From: Vibrio sp. RE86
GTDB lineage: Bacteria; Pseudomonadota; Gammaproteobacteria; Enterobacterales; Vibrionaceae
Direction of reading: 5' to 3'
DNA: 64,000 nt
Assembly: GCF_013114545.1 (NCBI RefSeq)
Contig: NZ_VTXI01000013.1
Coordinates: 1-64,000, forward strand
In this document: piece by piece, positions 51,468 through 60,797 of the stretch
How the letters are laid out: the number at the start of each line of letters is the position of its first letter
Position numbering within the stretch: the stretch's first letter is position 1
Position numbers and translations under genes: made by a program
Notes under the pieces: model-generated
Seen by the model: the letters and a program-made list of their open reading frames with translations, nothing else
Databases searched by the model: none
Told to the model about the DNA's origin: nothing

Positions 51468-53390
51468 ATGATTACCTTCTCTGGCATCCAGCTTCTTCGT
51501 GGTGGAAAACCGCTATTGGATCAAGCTTCCGCTACTATTCACCCAGGCGATAAAGTGGGTCTTGTGGGCAAAAACGGTTGTGGTAAATCCACCCTATTCG
51601 CCCTAATTAAAGATGAACTTTCTATTGATGCGGGCAACTTTAGTAAACCTGCGCATTGGGAATTAGCTTGGGTTGCACAGGAAACGCCAGCGCTTGAACG
51701 CAGTGCAATTGAATATGTCATTGATGGTGATCGTGAGTACCGTGCTTTAGAAGCCGACCTATCCAAAGCCGAAGAGCAAGACAACGGCACGCTTGTGGCT
51801 GAGATTCACGGCAAGATCGAAACCATCGGTGGTTACAGCATTCGCGCACGCGCTTCTGAGCTGCTAGATGGTTTAGGTTTTAGCCAAGAGCAAATGAGCT
51901 GGAACCTGACTCAATTCTCAGGTGGCTGGCGCATGCGCCTGAACTTAGCTCAAGCTCTGCTTTGCCGCTCTGATCTATTGCTACTCGATGAACCGACCAA
52001 CCACTTAGACTTGGATGCGGTTATGTGGCTCGAACGCTGGCTACAAAACTACCCCGGCACACTTGTTTTGATCTCTCACGATCGTGACTTTTTAGACCCG
52101 ATCGTCGGCCGTATTATTCATGTTGAGAATCAAGAGCTCAATGAGTACACCGGTAACTACTCATCGTTTGAAGATCAACGCGCTCAGAAGCTGATCCTTC
52201 AACAAGCTCAATTTGAGAAGCAGCAGAAACAGATGTCGCACATGCAAAGCTACATTGATCGTTTCCGCTACAAGGCATCAAAAGCACGCCAAGCTCAAAG
52301 TCGCATCAAAGCACTGGAGCGCATGGAAAAAGTGCTACCTGCTCAGCTGGATAACCCATTTAGCTTCCAGTTCCGCGATCCTGATGCTCTGCCAAACCCA
52401 ATCATCATGATGGACGAAGTCTCAGCAGGCTATGATGACAACCTGATTCTCGAGAAGATTCGCCTTAACTTGGTACCAGGCAGCCGTATCGGTCTTCTTG
52501 GACGCAATGGCGCAGGTAAATCGACCCTCATTAAGCTGCTCTCGCGTGAGTTGAACCCTCAAGGCGGTGATCTGACTTATTCTCAAGGGGTAAAGATTGG
52601 ATACTTTGCTCAGCACCAGTTAGAGACACTGCATCCAGAAGAGACACCACTGCAACACATGATGCAAATCGCGCCTGATAAGAACGAGCTTGAGCTACGT
52701 AACTATTTAGGTAGCTTTGGTTTCCAAGGTGATAAAGCGCTCGAGAAAGTGGCACCCTTTTCAGGGGGTGAAAAAGCGCGTCTCGTATTGGCACTGGTCG
52801 TATGGCAAAAACCGAACTTGCTGCTACTCGATGAGCCAACCAACCACTTGGACCTCGATATGCGTCAAGCCCTCACCATGGCACTGCAAACCTTCGAAGG
52901 GGCGATGGTGATTGTCTCGCACGATCGTTATCTACTGCGCGCAACGACCGATGATCTGTATCTAGTTCACGACCGCCAAGTCGCTCCATTTGATGGTGAC
53001 CTCAATGATTACTATAAGTGGCTGACTGAGCAGCAAAAAGCGGAGCGTAAAGAAGCGCAAGCATCGCAACCTGCAAAAGAGACCACCAACAGTGCTGCTG
53101 CGAAAAAAGACCAAAAGCGCCGTGAAGCAGAATTCCGTAAACAGACCGCTCCTCTTCGCAAAAACCTGACAAAACTTGAAGAAAAAATGGATAAGTTGGG
53201 TAGCCAATTAGCTGAGGCCGAAACGCAATTGTCCGATAACTCACTTTATGATGCCGAAAATAAAGCTAAACTTAATCAAGTACTGGCTGTTCAGGCGAAC
53301 AGTAAAAGTGAACTTGAAGACGTTGAAATGGAGTGGATGGCTCTACAAGAAGAACTAGAACAGATGGAACAGGAGTTCAACAGCCTATGA
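51468..53390 (+). CDS. yheS: ABC-F ATPase YheS
   Basis: A soluble ABC-F protein (640 residues) of the translation-factor group. Two ATPase cassettes: Walker A GLVGKNGCGKST and GLLGRNGAGKST, signature FSGGWRMR and FSGGEKAR, Walker B LLLDEPTNHLDLD twice. A linker arm (about 230-310) and a charged coiled-coil C-terminus follow. ABC-F proteins act on stalled ribosomes; YheS's own role is not fixed. Its stop overlaps the next gene's start (ATGA). Confidence 0.95.
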   Translation: MITFSGIQLLRGGKPLLDQASATIHPGDKVGLVGKNGCGKSTLFALIKDELSIDAGNFSKPAHWELAWVAQETPALERSAIEYVIDGDREYRALEADLSKAEEQDNGTLVAEIHGKIETIGGYSIRARASELLDGLGFSQEQMSWNLTQFSGGWRMRLNLAQALLCRSDLLLLDEPTNHLDLDAVMWLERWLQNYPGTLVLISHDRDFLDPIVGRIIHVENQELNEYTGNYSSFEDQRAQKLILQQAQFEKQQKQMSHMQSYIDRFRYKASKARQAQSRIKALERMEKVLPAQLDNPFSFQFRDPDALPNPIIMMDEVSAGYDDNLILEKIRLNLVPGSRIGLLGRNGAGKSTLIKLLSRELNPQGGDLTYSQGVKIGYFAQHQLETLHPEETPLQHMMQIAPDKNELELRNYLGSFGFQGDKALEKVAPFSGGEKARLVLALVVWQKPNLLLLDEPTNHLDLDMRQALTMALQTFEGAMVIVSHDRYLLRATTDDLYLVHDRQVAPFDGDLNDYYKWLTEQQKAERKEAQASQPAKETTNSAAAKKDQKRREAEFRKQTAPLRKNLTKLEEKMDKLGSQLAEAETQLSDNSLYDAENKAKLNQVLAVQANSKSELEDVEMEWMALQEELEQMEQEFNSL

Positions 53391-53866
53391 GTTCAAAGCA
53401 CGTCACGATTTCCCTAACACTGGAACGTTTATGGCAATTCAGTTTGCAATACTACAGTGTGCGTGAAGTGAAAGAGGCGTGCTTGAATCTGCAAAACCAG
53501 TTCAAAGGTAATGTAAACCTGCTGCTACTGCTTAAATGGCTCGACGAGCAGCAGGTATGCTTTCAAGAACAGGACTGGCACCGTGTTGAAGAGTGTCTTG
53601 GCCGATCAGAAGCGCTATTACTGAGCTACCGAGAGCTAAGACGTAAACTCAAGTCTCACGTGACAGACACCCTTTACCGCGAATCTCTTCAGTTTGAATT
53701 GCAGCTAGAAAAGCAGCAGCAATCTGACTTAGTTGACTGCATCAACAGCATCCAACTGGAAGTGAATCACGGTGAACCACTCACTCTGCGTTACTGCCGC
53801 CAATTGGGTGGTGAACAACTCTACAGTTCATTTGCCCAGCCCATCGATAATATTGCCAACCTCTAG
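53387..53866 (+). CDS. TIGR02444-family protein
   Basis: 159 residues, a conserved small protein of unknown function found next to yheS in Vibrio and relatives. It begins SSKHVTISLTLERLWQF, is rich in charged alpha-helix, and has no membrane or export signals. ATG 53387 (overlapping the yheS stop, ATGA) is preferred over the longer open frame from 53333. The overlap suggests translational coupling with yheS. Confidence 0.85.
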   Translation: MSSKHVTISLTLERLWQFSLQYYSVREVKEACLNLQNQFKGNVNLLLLLKWLDEQQVCFQEQDWHRVEECLGRSEALLLSYRELRRKLKSHVTDTLYRESLQFELQLEKQQQSDLVDCINSIQLEVNHGEPLTLRYCRQLGGEQLYSSFAQPIDNIANL

Positions 53867-53880
53867 CTTAGAGACTGCCT

Positions 53881-54855
53881 ATGACTCAATTTGTTGCCGC
53901 TAAAGGATTAGCGAACCCACACCTGCAAACCCTAGCTCCGCGCTTTATCCGCAAGAAAGCGTTGTTTGAACCGATTTGGCAAACGCTCGACACGCCTGAT
54001 GGAGACTTCTTAGACATTGCATGGAGTGAGGAGGTTGAGAACTCGGATACAAGCAAACCTATCTTTGTTCTCTTTCATGGCTTAGAAGGATGTTTCTACA
54101 GCCCATACGCCAATGGATTAATGAACGCGTTTGCCAAACAAGGCTGGCTTTCCGTCATGATGCACTTTAGAGGCTGTAGCGGTAAACCGAATAAACTGGC
54201 TCGCGCTTACCACTCTGGTGAAGTGGAAGATGCCCGTTTCTTCCTCGAACATTTGAACCAACGTTTTCCAAACCAAACCAAGGTCGCGGTCGGGATCTCG
54301 CTGGGTGGCAATATGCTGGCGAACTATTTAGCCAAATACAGCGATGAACCACTACTCGATGCAGCGACAATTGTGTCAGCTCCTTTTGACCTTTCGGCTT
54401 GCTCGGAACGGATCGAACAAGGGTTCTCTAGGCTTTACAAAAACTATCTGCTTTCATCTCTGAAAAAGAGCGCGCTGCAAAAACACCAGCTACTCAAAGG
54501 AAAACTAGGGCTCAATTATCACAACATTAAGCGAGTCACTAAGCTGTATGAGTTTGATGATTTGATCACAGCGCCATTGCATGGTTTTAAAGATGCGGAA
54601 GATTACTATCAGCAATGCTCTGGGATTCATCGCTTAAAAGAGATCAAACTGCCGACTCAGATCATTCACGCCAAAGACGATCCTTTCATGACTGATGCGG
54701 TGATCCCAAAGTATGTGTTGCCAGATAACATCGACTATCGCTTGTTTGAGCAAGGTGGTCATGTTGGCTTTGTCACAGGCAGTGCGATTAAACCGAGATT
54801 CTGGTTAGAAGAGGCGCTTCCTGCCTACTATGAAAGTTTGGCAGATACGGCATAA
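53881..54855 (+). CDS. yheT: Alpha/beta hydrolase YheT
   Basis: 324 residues with an alpha/beta-hydrolase core: oxyanion stretch VLFHGLEGCFYSPYANGL, nucleophile elbow VGISLGGNML, catalytic aspartate in IHAKDDPFMT and histidine in GGHVGFVTG. Typical of the YheT/EMB8 family; the substrate is unknown, though esters are likely. 14 nt after the TIGR02444 gene, 40 nt before yheU. Confidence 0.93.
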   Translation: MTQFVAAKGLANPHLQTLAPRFIRKKALFEPIWQTLDTPDGDFLDIAWSEEVENSDTSKPIFVLFHGLEGCFYSPYANGLMNAFAKQGWLSVMMHFRGCSGKPNKLARAYHSGEVEDARFFLEHLNQRFPNQTKVAVGISLGGNMLANYLAKYSDEPLLDAATIVSAPFDLSACSERIEQGFSRLYKNYLLSSLKKSALQKHQLLKGKLGLNYHNIKRVTKLYEFDDLITAPLHGFKDAEDYYQQCSGIHRLKEIKLPTQIIHAKDDPFMTDAVIPKYVLPDNIDYRLFEQGGHVGFVTGSAIKPRFWLEEALPAYYESLADTA

Positions 54856-54895
54856 TACGCGGGTATTTTCACGAACATAAAAGACAGAGGTATTT

Positions 54896-55108
54896 ATGAT
54901 CGTTCCATGGCAACAAATCGACTCAGACACTCTAGACAATCTCATCCGAGAATTTGTCCTGCGCGAAGGTACTGACTACGGTGACGTCGAGATATCAACC
55001 CAAGACAAAGTCGACCAAATTCGCTCTCAACTTGAGTCTGGCGAGGCGGTTGTGGTCTTTTCTGAACTGCACGAAACCGTCGATATTCAACTCAAGCAGC
55101 GTTTTTAA
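54896..55108 (+). CDS. yheU: YheU-family small protein
   Basis: 70-residue acidic protein ([20 protein letters not shown]) of the YheU family, function unknown. AGAGGTATTT precedes the ATG. Conserved position between yheT and prkB. Confidence 0.92.
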   Translation: MIVPWQQIDSDTLDNLIREFVLREGTDYGDVEISTQDKVDQIRSQLESGEAVVVFSELHETVDIQLKQRF

Positions 55109-55198
55109 GTTTTAAAACACATCATGCAGTGACGGCAATAGAAAGCATGATATAGTGCGCATTGAAAACAGGAACGTTACTCACAGACAAGGTTTGTC

Positions 55199-56068
55199 AT
55201 GTCCGCAAAACACCCTATTATCGCCGTTACTGGTTCCTCTGGTGCTGGTACTACTACGACTTCAGAAGCTTTCCGTAAGATGTTCAATATGATGAACGTC
55301 AAACCCGCTTGGGTTGAAGGCGATAGCTTCCACCGCTTTACTCGCCCAGAAATGGACGTCGAGATTCGCAAAGCGCGTGAACAAGGTCGCCACATTAGCT
55401 ACTTTGGTCCACAGGCCAATGATTTTGGCGGTCTAGCTGAGTTCTTCCGTAAGTATGGTCAAGAAGGTATCGGGCAGGTTCGTAGCTACTTACACACCTT
55501 TGATGAGGCTGTGCCTTACAATCAAATGCCCGGCACATTCACACCTTGGCAAGACCTACCAGAAAACTCAGATGTCCTTTTTTATGAAGGATTGCATGGT
55601 GGTGTGGTCGATGGTGATGTCAACGTCGCTCAACATGTCGATTTTCTGATTGGTATGGTACCGATTGTAAACCTTGAGTGGATTCAGAAGTTTGTTCGTG
55701 ACACTCGCGATAGAGGCCACTCTCGTGAAGCCGTTATGGATTCAATCGTTCGCTCAATGGACGATTATCTCAACTATATCACTCCTCAATTTTCACGTAC
55801 TCACATTAACTTTCAGCGTGTCCCGACCGTTGATACATCAAACCCTCTTAATGCAAAAGGCATCCCTAGCTTAGATGAGAGTTTCGTCGTCATTCGCCTA
55901 CGTGGTATCAAAAATGTCGACTTCCCATATCTTCTGGCGATGATTGATGGTTCATTTATGTCCCGTCACAACACCATTGTTGTCCCTGGTGGCAAGATGA
56001 GTTTTGCAATGGAGTTGATTGTGCGCCCTATCCTTCAACAGCTGATTGAAACTGGCAAAATTGGTTAA
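55199..56068 (+). CDS. prkB: Phosphoribulokinase-family protein PrkB
   Basis: 289 residues with P-loop GSSGAGTTTTS, the GDSFHRFTRPEMD metal/substrate region and the ARTRDRG-like VRDTRDRGHSRE patch of phosphoribulokinases. There is no Calvin cycle in this organism, so its true substrate is unclear. It is conserved next to yheU and crp, as in E. coli. Confidence 0.94.
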   Translation: MSAKHPIIAVTGSSGAGTTTTSEAFRKMFNMMNVKPAWVEGDSFHRFTRPEMDVEIRKAREQGRHISYFGPQANDFGGLAEFFRKYGQEGIGQVRSYLHTFDEAVPYNQMPGTFTPWQDLPENSDVLFYEGLHGGVVDGDVNVAQHVDFLIGMVPIVNLEWIQKFVRDTRDRGHSREAVMDSIVRSMDDYLNYITPQFSRTHINFQRVPTVDTSNPLNAKGIPSLDESFVVIRLRGIKNVDFPYLLAMIDGSFMSRHNTIVVPGGKMSFAMELIVRPILQQLIETGKIG

Positions 56069-56101
56069 GGCTCAGGCGTAGAACACGATTACTTTTCATA
56101 C

Positions 56102-56117
56102 CGTGATCATGTGCACA
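56102..56117. promoter_or_regulatory. Candidate CRP-binding site upstream of crp
   Basis: CGTGA-N6-GCACA (56102-56117) resembles the TGTGA-N6-TCACA consensus in eight of ten core bases. It lies 116 nt upstream of the candidate promoter. E. coli crp is autoregulated through such sites, so self-regulation is plausible. Confidence 0.4.
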
Positions 56118-56209
56118 GTTTTGCGTAGTAAATACACCGTACGACCCGATTAAAATCAAGAAATCGTTTTCGAAAAAGGATACTATTTCAAACCGAAACA
56201 CAAGTTAGC

Positions 56210-56238
56210 TTGCAGCATTTGTAAAGTGCTCTTATCCT
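56210..56238 (+). promoter_or_regulatory. Candidate crp promoter
   Basis: TTGCAG (56210-56215) and TATCCT (56233-56238) at 17-nt spacing, 72 nt before crp. GAGGAAG lies 8 nt before the ATG. Confidence 0.45.
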
Positions 56239-56309
56239 AGTAAGCCAATTTAAGGCTTCGCTAAAATATGGAAAGCGGCAAGCGTACCCTGCAGAGGAAG
56301 TGAGATATT

Positions 56310-56942
56310 ATGGTTCTAGGTAAACCTCAAACCGATCCAACATTAGAGTGGTTCCTTTCACACTGTCATATTCATAAGTACCCATCAAAAAGCACGCTAA
56401 TTCACGCGGGCGAGAAAGCTGAAACGTTGTACTACATCGTTAAAGGCTCTGTTGCGGTTCTTATCAAAGACGAAGAAGGTAAGGAAATGATCCTTTCTTA
56501 CCTAAACCAAGGCGACTTTATCGGTGAGCTTGGTCTATTTGAAGAAGATCAAGAGCGTACAGCTTGGGTTCGTGCTAAATCTCCTTGTGAAGTTGCGGAA
56601 ATCTCTTTCAAGAAGTTCCGTCAGCTTATCCAAGTTAATCCAGACATCCTAATGCGTCTTTCTGCGCAAATGGCAAGCCGCCTACAAGTGACTAGCCAAA
56701 AAGTAGGTGACCTAGCATTCCTAGACGTGACTGGCCGTATCGCTCAAACGCTACTAAACCTAGCGAAACAACCTGACGCGATGACTCACCCAGACGGCAT
56801 GCAAATCAAGATCACTCGTCAAGAGATTGGTCAGATTGTTGGCTGTTCACGTGAAACAGTTGGTCGTATCCTGAAGATGCTAGAAGAGCAGAACCTAATT
56901 TCTGCACACGGTAAAACTATCGTAGTATACGGCACTCGTTAA
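56310..56942 (+). CDS. crp: cAMP receptor protein
   Basis: CRP controls carbon-source and many virulence genes. 210 residues with the cAMP-binding roll ([20 protein letters not shown] contains the Glu and Arg that hold the cyclic phosphate) and the DNA-recognition helix-turn-helix ([20 protein letters not shown]). It is nearly identical in these parts to E. coli CRP. Single gene with its own terminator. Confidence 0.98.
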   Translation: MVLGKPQTDPTLEWFLSHCHIHKYPSKSTLIHAGEKAETLYYIVKGSVAVLIKDEEGKEMILSYLNQGDFIGELGLFEEDQERTAWVRAKSPCEVAEISFKKFRQLIQVNPDILMRLSAQMASRLQVTSQKVGDLAFLDVTGRIAQTLLNLAKQPDAMTHPDGMQIKITRQEIGQIVGCSRETVGRILKMLEEQNLISAHGKTIVVYGTR

Positions 56943-56964
56943 TTTAATTAGCGAATCAGAATTT

Positions 56965-56991
56965 AAAAGCCACCTCAGGGTGGCTTTTTTG
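56965..56991. terminator. Bidirectional terminator between crp and the CAP lipoprotein gene
   Basis: 10-bp stem AAAAGCCACC/GGTGGCTTTT (56965-56974, 56979-56988) with a TCAG loop and T tail; serves crp and the convergent 57001-59433 gene. Confidence 0.88.
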
Positions 56992-57000
56992 CATTACAGT

Positions 57001-59433
57001 CTAGTTCATCAATTGGATAACACGCTGCGTTGTTCTGTACTCAGCTATGCTTCCTTTCGACCAATAAAGTTCTGACAGTTCATAGTCTGCCTCCACGATA
57101 TAACTGCCATCTTCTCTTTGCTTCAAAATGCTGTAGGTGAAGTAAAGCGTAGCCTGCACCGCGGCAGCACCTACAATGCCACTCCCAGTTAACTGGCCTA
57201 ACTCATTAATCGAGTAGGTAACCCTGCTAACATTGAACTCATCTGTCTTGCGCTGCACACGACCGCCACCCGCAGCGACATACAGCTCTAACGTAACATT
57301 GCTAATAGAGCCACCGTCTAAGGAAAGCTGAGAGGGCGTTCCTGTCGTTATTGTACAATCACCATCAGCTCGATTTTGAGTATAAGTCGTCAAAGAAAAA
57401 TCGTTCTTAACCAACTCTGGAGTAAATGGAATAAGACTTTCTTTTGTATAAGGTAGTGCCAAATGAGGCGCTTCAAATAGGATGTCACCCTCAAACTGCT
57501 CAGGGCATACAAATTGTCCGGAGCCAATTTTCGCTGGCCAGTAACGACAAACAGATAGGAACTTTCCTTTTCGACTTGCGCCCTCACCCACAGGGTCTTT
57601 GTAGTATGAATCAGCACATCCAACTAAACGCGTTGGCTGCCAAGCGACTTGCGTAGCATGACCACAGATTTTGCCGGCTTCACACTTAGAACGGCCTGAA
57701 GCTGCATCATAAACTAAGTTCCCAACTTCATTTTCATAATAAATTCGAATCGTGTCGGCCACTTCTGGCCTAGCGCCACCAATAAACAAGTTTTCGCCTT
57801 GAAGATAACCGGCATCAGTCAGGTCTGAGTTTTTCTCTTTTCCTGTTGCATGGCGCCATAATCCATATATCGCAGAATAATCGGCGTAGTCTTGAGCCTC
57901 AAGTTCAAGGATTTCGTTAAAGTGCAGAGGTTTATTCGGATCGTGGATATCTCGATAATAATTATGCTTATCTATGTAAGCGTCGATTTGCGCTGTAGAC
58001 TGCTGACGAGGATTGTACGCACGAAAGTAAGGGATAAACGTTCTATTGAACGTACACACTACCGCCGATTTACCGGCCAAATCACCCTCTTTATAACTGT
58101 CAGTCACACAAGCCGCTTCTGTCGCTCGGCTCGTGATTATTTGAGCGTAGTTGTAACATGGCTTTTCATCACTACAGGCCGTAATAAAGCGTTTTTTATC
58201 ATAATCAAAAGCATCAAAGTCATACGTTGCGCCTTGCGTCTTCCACGCCTCGGCTGCGCTCTCGATCGATACTGATGAGTTATCTGAAAGGAATCGAATC
58301 TCTCCTATATCTTTTGTGGGATCGATAAACAGATCTCCCACATCCAGCGTCGAGAAGTCATATTCTGTAAATTCTTGACTCTCGATAAGAGCATTCATTC
58401 TCGTACGTGCAAGTTCAAGCATTGCATCGCTTTGCTTCAACTGCAGTCTAGTCGACAGCTTAGACTTATCACCAAACTGGTTTTGACGAATAGTGTTTAG
58501 TGGCTCTAGGCTGAGTCCTTGTAACTCATCACTTGGAGGAGATGTTCCGTCTTCCCCACCACCATCTCCAGGTGAAGTAGACCCACCACCACCAGTGCTG
58601 CCTCCAGGGTTTGGTTTACTGCCGCTACCGCCGCCACCATAACTTGGTGTTCCTGGGTTAATTGGGTCATCGTAACTAGGATATTCACCATCAAGCGGGG
58701 AATTTGAAGAATCGTCTTCACTGTCTAGTTCACCTTCAGGAAGAACCCCTTCTTCAATCTCCCCAAGCTCATTAATTTCACATACCGCATTAGGATCTTG
58801 TGAGATGCCTTCGGAACAACCTGCAATTTCCTCTAATTGTTCTGCAACACTGTCAAAGTCTTCGAGGATTTCTGGATCATTAAGTAGATCACTAGCAACC
58901 ATGCTGACAGCAATTTTGGCCACTTTTTTATTCTTCTTCTCAAAGAAATCGCCTAAAACTTCGGAAGGTTCAACACCAAGTACTTCAGCCACTTCTGATA
59001 TCGCTTCTTCAATAGAAAGTCCTTTCTTAACCTTCTCATTGACTAACGTCGAGAGCGGTGTGATCTCTTTCTGCCCTTTTGGGGCCGATAATGTAAACGC
59101 TTTATTTACGACTCGAACAAGGCCAGAATCAGGATCAAAGTCCTTGGTTTGCCCAGGAATCGTTTGTACAACGACAGGGTAATCAAGAATATTAAGGCCA
59201 TCAGAGATTTTCAGCCTCACTTTACCTAAGCGATTCGTTAACCCTTGAGGCTCATTGGCATCCATTGAACCATCCTCATTAAGATCGACCCAGACTTGTG
59301 CGTTGCGTAAGTAGCCATCAATCGCCGTGTACTCCGCCTCTGAAGAGTCTTGACGTATTTCGTTTTCTATACCACAACCCACTAAGATCGAACTCGCAAT
59401 CAAGCTCAAGGACAGTGTTCGAAGCTTCTCCAT
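57001..59433 (-). CDS. Large lipoprotein with CAP/SCP (PR-1-like) domain
   Basis: 810 residues. A lipoprotein signal (lipobox LVGC) precedes a calcium-loop-like DLNEDGSMDANEP near residue 48 (DxNxDGxxDxxE). Then comes an alpha-helical stretch with PLSTLVNEKVKKGLS and EVLGVEPSEVLGDF, an acidic then glycine/serine/proline-rich linker (about 225-300), and near 485-625 a CAP domain with HNYYRDIHDP, GENLFIGG and CGHATQVAWQPTRLVGC. The C-terminal 170 residues are beta-rich and unassigned. CAP proteins are secreted and bind lipids or act as toxins or proteases in other organisms; in bacteria the role is mostly unknown. It is a single gene, with no neighbours of related function. Confidence 0.8.
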   Translation of the reverse strand: MEKLRTLSLSLIASSILVGCGIENEIRQDSSEAEYTAIDGYLRNAQVWVDLNEDGSMDANEPQGLTNRLGKVRLKISDGLNILDYPVVVQTIPGQTKDFDPDSGLVRVVNKAFTLSAPKGQKEITPLSTLVNEKVKKGLSIEEAISEVAEVLGVEPSEVLGDFFEKKNKKVAKIAVSMVASDLLNDPEILEDFDSVAEQLEEIAGCSEGISQDPNAVCEINELGEIEEGVLPEGELDSEDDSSNSPLDGEYPSYDDPINPGTPSYGGGGSGSKPNPGGSTGGGGSTSPGDGGGEDGTSPPSDELQGLSLEPLNTIRQNQFGDKSKLSTRLQLKQSDAMLELARTRMNALIESQEFTEYDFSTLDVGDLFIDPTKDIGEIRFLSDNSSVSIESAAEAWKTQGATYDFDAFDYDKKRFITACSDEKPCYNYAQIITSRATEAACVTDSYKEGDLAGKSAVVCTFNRTFIPYFRAYNPRQQSTAQIDAYIDKHNYYRDIHDPNKPLHFNEILELEAQDYADYSAIYGLWRHATGKEKNSDLTDAGYLQGENLFIGGARPEVADTIRIYYENEVGNLVYDAASGRSKCEAGKICGHATQVAWQPTRLVGCADSYYKDPVGEGASRKGKFLSVCRYWPAKIGSGQFVCPEQFEGDILFEAPHLALPYTKESLIPFTPELVKNDFSLTTYTQNRADGDCTITTGTPSQLSLDGGSISNVTLELYVAAGGGRVQRKTDEFNVSRVTYSINELGQLTGSGIVGAAAVQATLYFTYSILKQREDGSYIVEADYELSELYWSKGSIAEYRTTQRVIQLMN

Positions 59434-59661
59434 GCTGCCACCAATTTACAGAACAATAGACCGTAAAAATATTAGCAAAGAAAATACCTGTTATCTATTG
59501 GATGGCTAAGATGAAGACGAATTAACGAGATTCGTTTTGAAATCGTGTAGATAAGAAAGAGATAAACTGGAAGGTTAACGTTAAGCGATATTCTTTGCTA
59601 AAAATAAGGCTAGAGTCAGGTGATAAAGATATAAAGAACCATCCCTATCACCTACGTAATC

Positions 59662-60453
59662 TTACTGGTGGGTACTTTCAAAAATTTTGTCAGCAGACGC
59701 TGCAACAAAACCTGGGTAAAGCTCACCATTGGTCATTGGATAACGCTTGGCAAATTCGTAGAAGCCGCCAGGAATACTCTGCTCACCATCGCTGAAGGTT
59801 ACTGAGACTTTATCAGCCATAGTTGATGATTGTTCAAGTAACACCTCAGGAGAACCTTTTACTTCGCCGCCCGACTCATTAATCGTAAAACCTGCGTGTC
59901 GAAGATGGTCATTCACTTCTTTTACTTCATCGAAAGCGTTCAGCTGATTAACGCTGACAGTAAAGTGGTTCGCACCGTAGCCGTGTGCCGCTAACCAAGA
60001 CGCGTATTCACTCTCTTTCGCTAGTGTTTGGAAATCTTGGTAACTCAAGTCCCATAGACGGCCACCCCATAGGAAGTCCGCACCTTTTAGATCATGGGTG
60101 TCCAATTGCTCGACAAGCTTAGCAACAATTACCTGAAGCTCTGCAGAACACTCATTCACTTTCAACTCACTGATGAATACTTTCGGTTGTTTTGGATCAG
60201 GATGTTCAAAATGTTTAGCCACCAACTTTTTGCTTTCAAACTCATAGTCGCCACATGGCTTGTAGCCGGCATCTAAGAACGGCTGAGCTAATGTCGCAAT
60301 CCCTAATGGTTCAACATTAAAGGTGCGCAAAGCAATATGGTCATTAATCAGTGCTTCCTCTTCTTGTAGAAGTTGATGCACTTTATCGGCAGAGGGACAT
60401 AAGCGGTGAATATAGTCATTCCATAACGATTGGAACAGAACATCTGGCGTCAT
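59662..60453 (-). CDS. DUF1338-family protein (2-oxoadipate dioxygenase/decarboxylase-like)
   Basis: 263 residues. The DUF1338 pattern begins with NDHIALRTFN (metal-ligand histidine) and continues with FISELKV, YGANHFTVSVNQL and GGFYEFAKRYP. Characterised members (HglS, YdcJ) use Fe(II) to oxidise and decarboxylate 2-oxoadipate to 2-hydroxyglutarate in lysine breakdown. Vibrio chromosomes carry this gene after astD, but astD is separated from it here by 343 nt with a repeat and a terminator, so co-transcription is doubtful. Substrate not established. Confidence 0.8.
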   Translation of the reverse strand: MTPDVLFQSLWNDYIHRLCPSADKVHQLLQEEEALINDHIALRTFNVEPLGIATLAQPFLDAGYKPCGDYEFESKKLVAKHFEHPDPKQPKVFISELKVNECSAELQVIVAKLVEQLDTHDLKGADFLWGGRLWDLSYQDFQTLAKESEYASWLAAHGYGANHFTVSVNQLNAFDEVKEVNDHLRHAGFTINESGGEVKGSPEVLLEQSSTMADKVSVTFSDGEQSIPGGFYEFAKRYPMTNGELYPGFVAASADKIFESTHQ

Positions 60454-60510
60454 AACGCCTCCTTGTAGGGGTGGTTTACGTTGTTAGGGTTATTGTTTTT
60501 ATCTTGATGT

Positions 60511-60560
60511 AAAAAAGGCCACCTAACCAAAATGTCCAGAAAGTATGATTAGATAGCCTT
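60511..60560 (-). terminator. Probable terminator downstream of astD
   Basis: On the minus strand AAGGC-tat-CTAA and TTAG-gtg-GCCTT pair around a 22-nt loop and run into TTTTTTAC. A second hairpin, GCCTCTC/GAGAGGC (60578-60584, 60591-60597), lies closer to astD but lacks a good T run. Confidence 0.5.
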
Positions 60561-60619
60561 CAGCCTGTGACGAAAATGCCTCTCGACTCGGAGAGGCTAA
60601 AAGGGAAATTGTTTTTGTT

Positions 60620-60797
60620 ATACCAATCTGGATAAATAGGTGTTCAGATAATTGCGCAGGAAAAATCGCTTAGAGCAAGGCATAGATTGCAGCTAGCTAG
60701 TTGACCTACCTACACCATTCTTTAAAAACATAGCTATAACGAAGCTATCAGCGATTTTAACCAGCAAGAACGAACAAATATTTATTCTGGTTGGTAT
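60620..60797. repeat. MITE-like intergenic repeat with terminal inverted repeats
   Basis: The two ends, ATACCAATCTGGATAAATA and (reverse complement) ATACCAACCAGAATAAATA, are inverted copies: 21 of 26 bases match, and an inner AAAATCGCT is also mirrored. Length is about 178 bp, with no reading frame. The right end touches the astD stop codon (60797-60799). No other copy is visible in the window. It fits a non-autonomous mobile repeat or REP-like element. Confidence 0.65.

Noticed and set aside
57892..58275. 127-codon plus-strand frame inside the CAP lipoprotein gene
   Set aside because: It lies wholly inside a well-supported gene on the other strand, has no protein-like motifs or ribosome-binding site.
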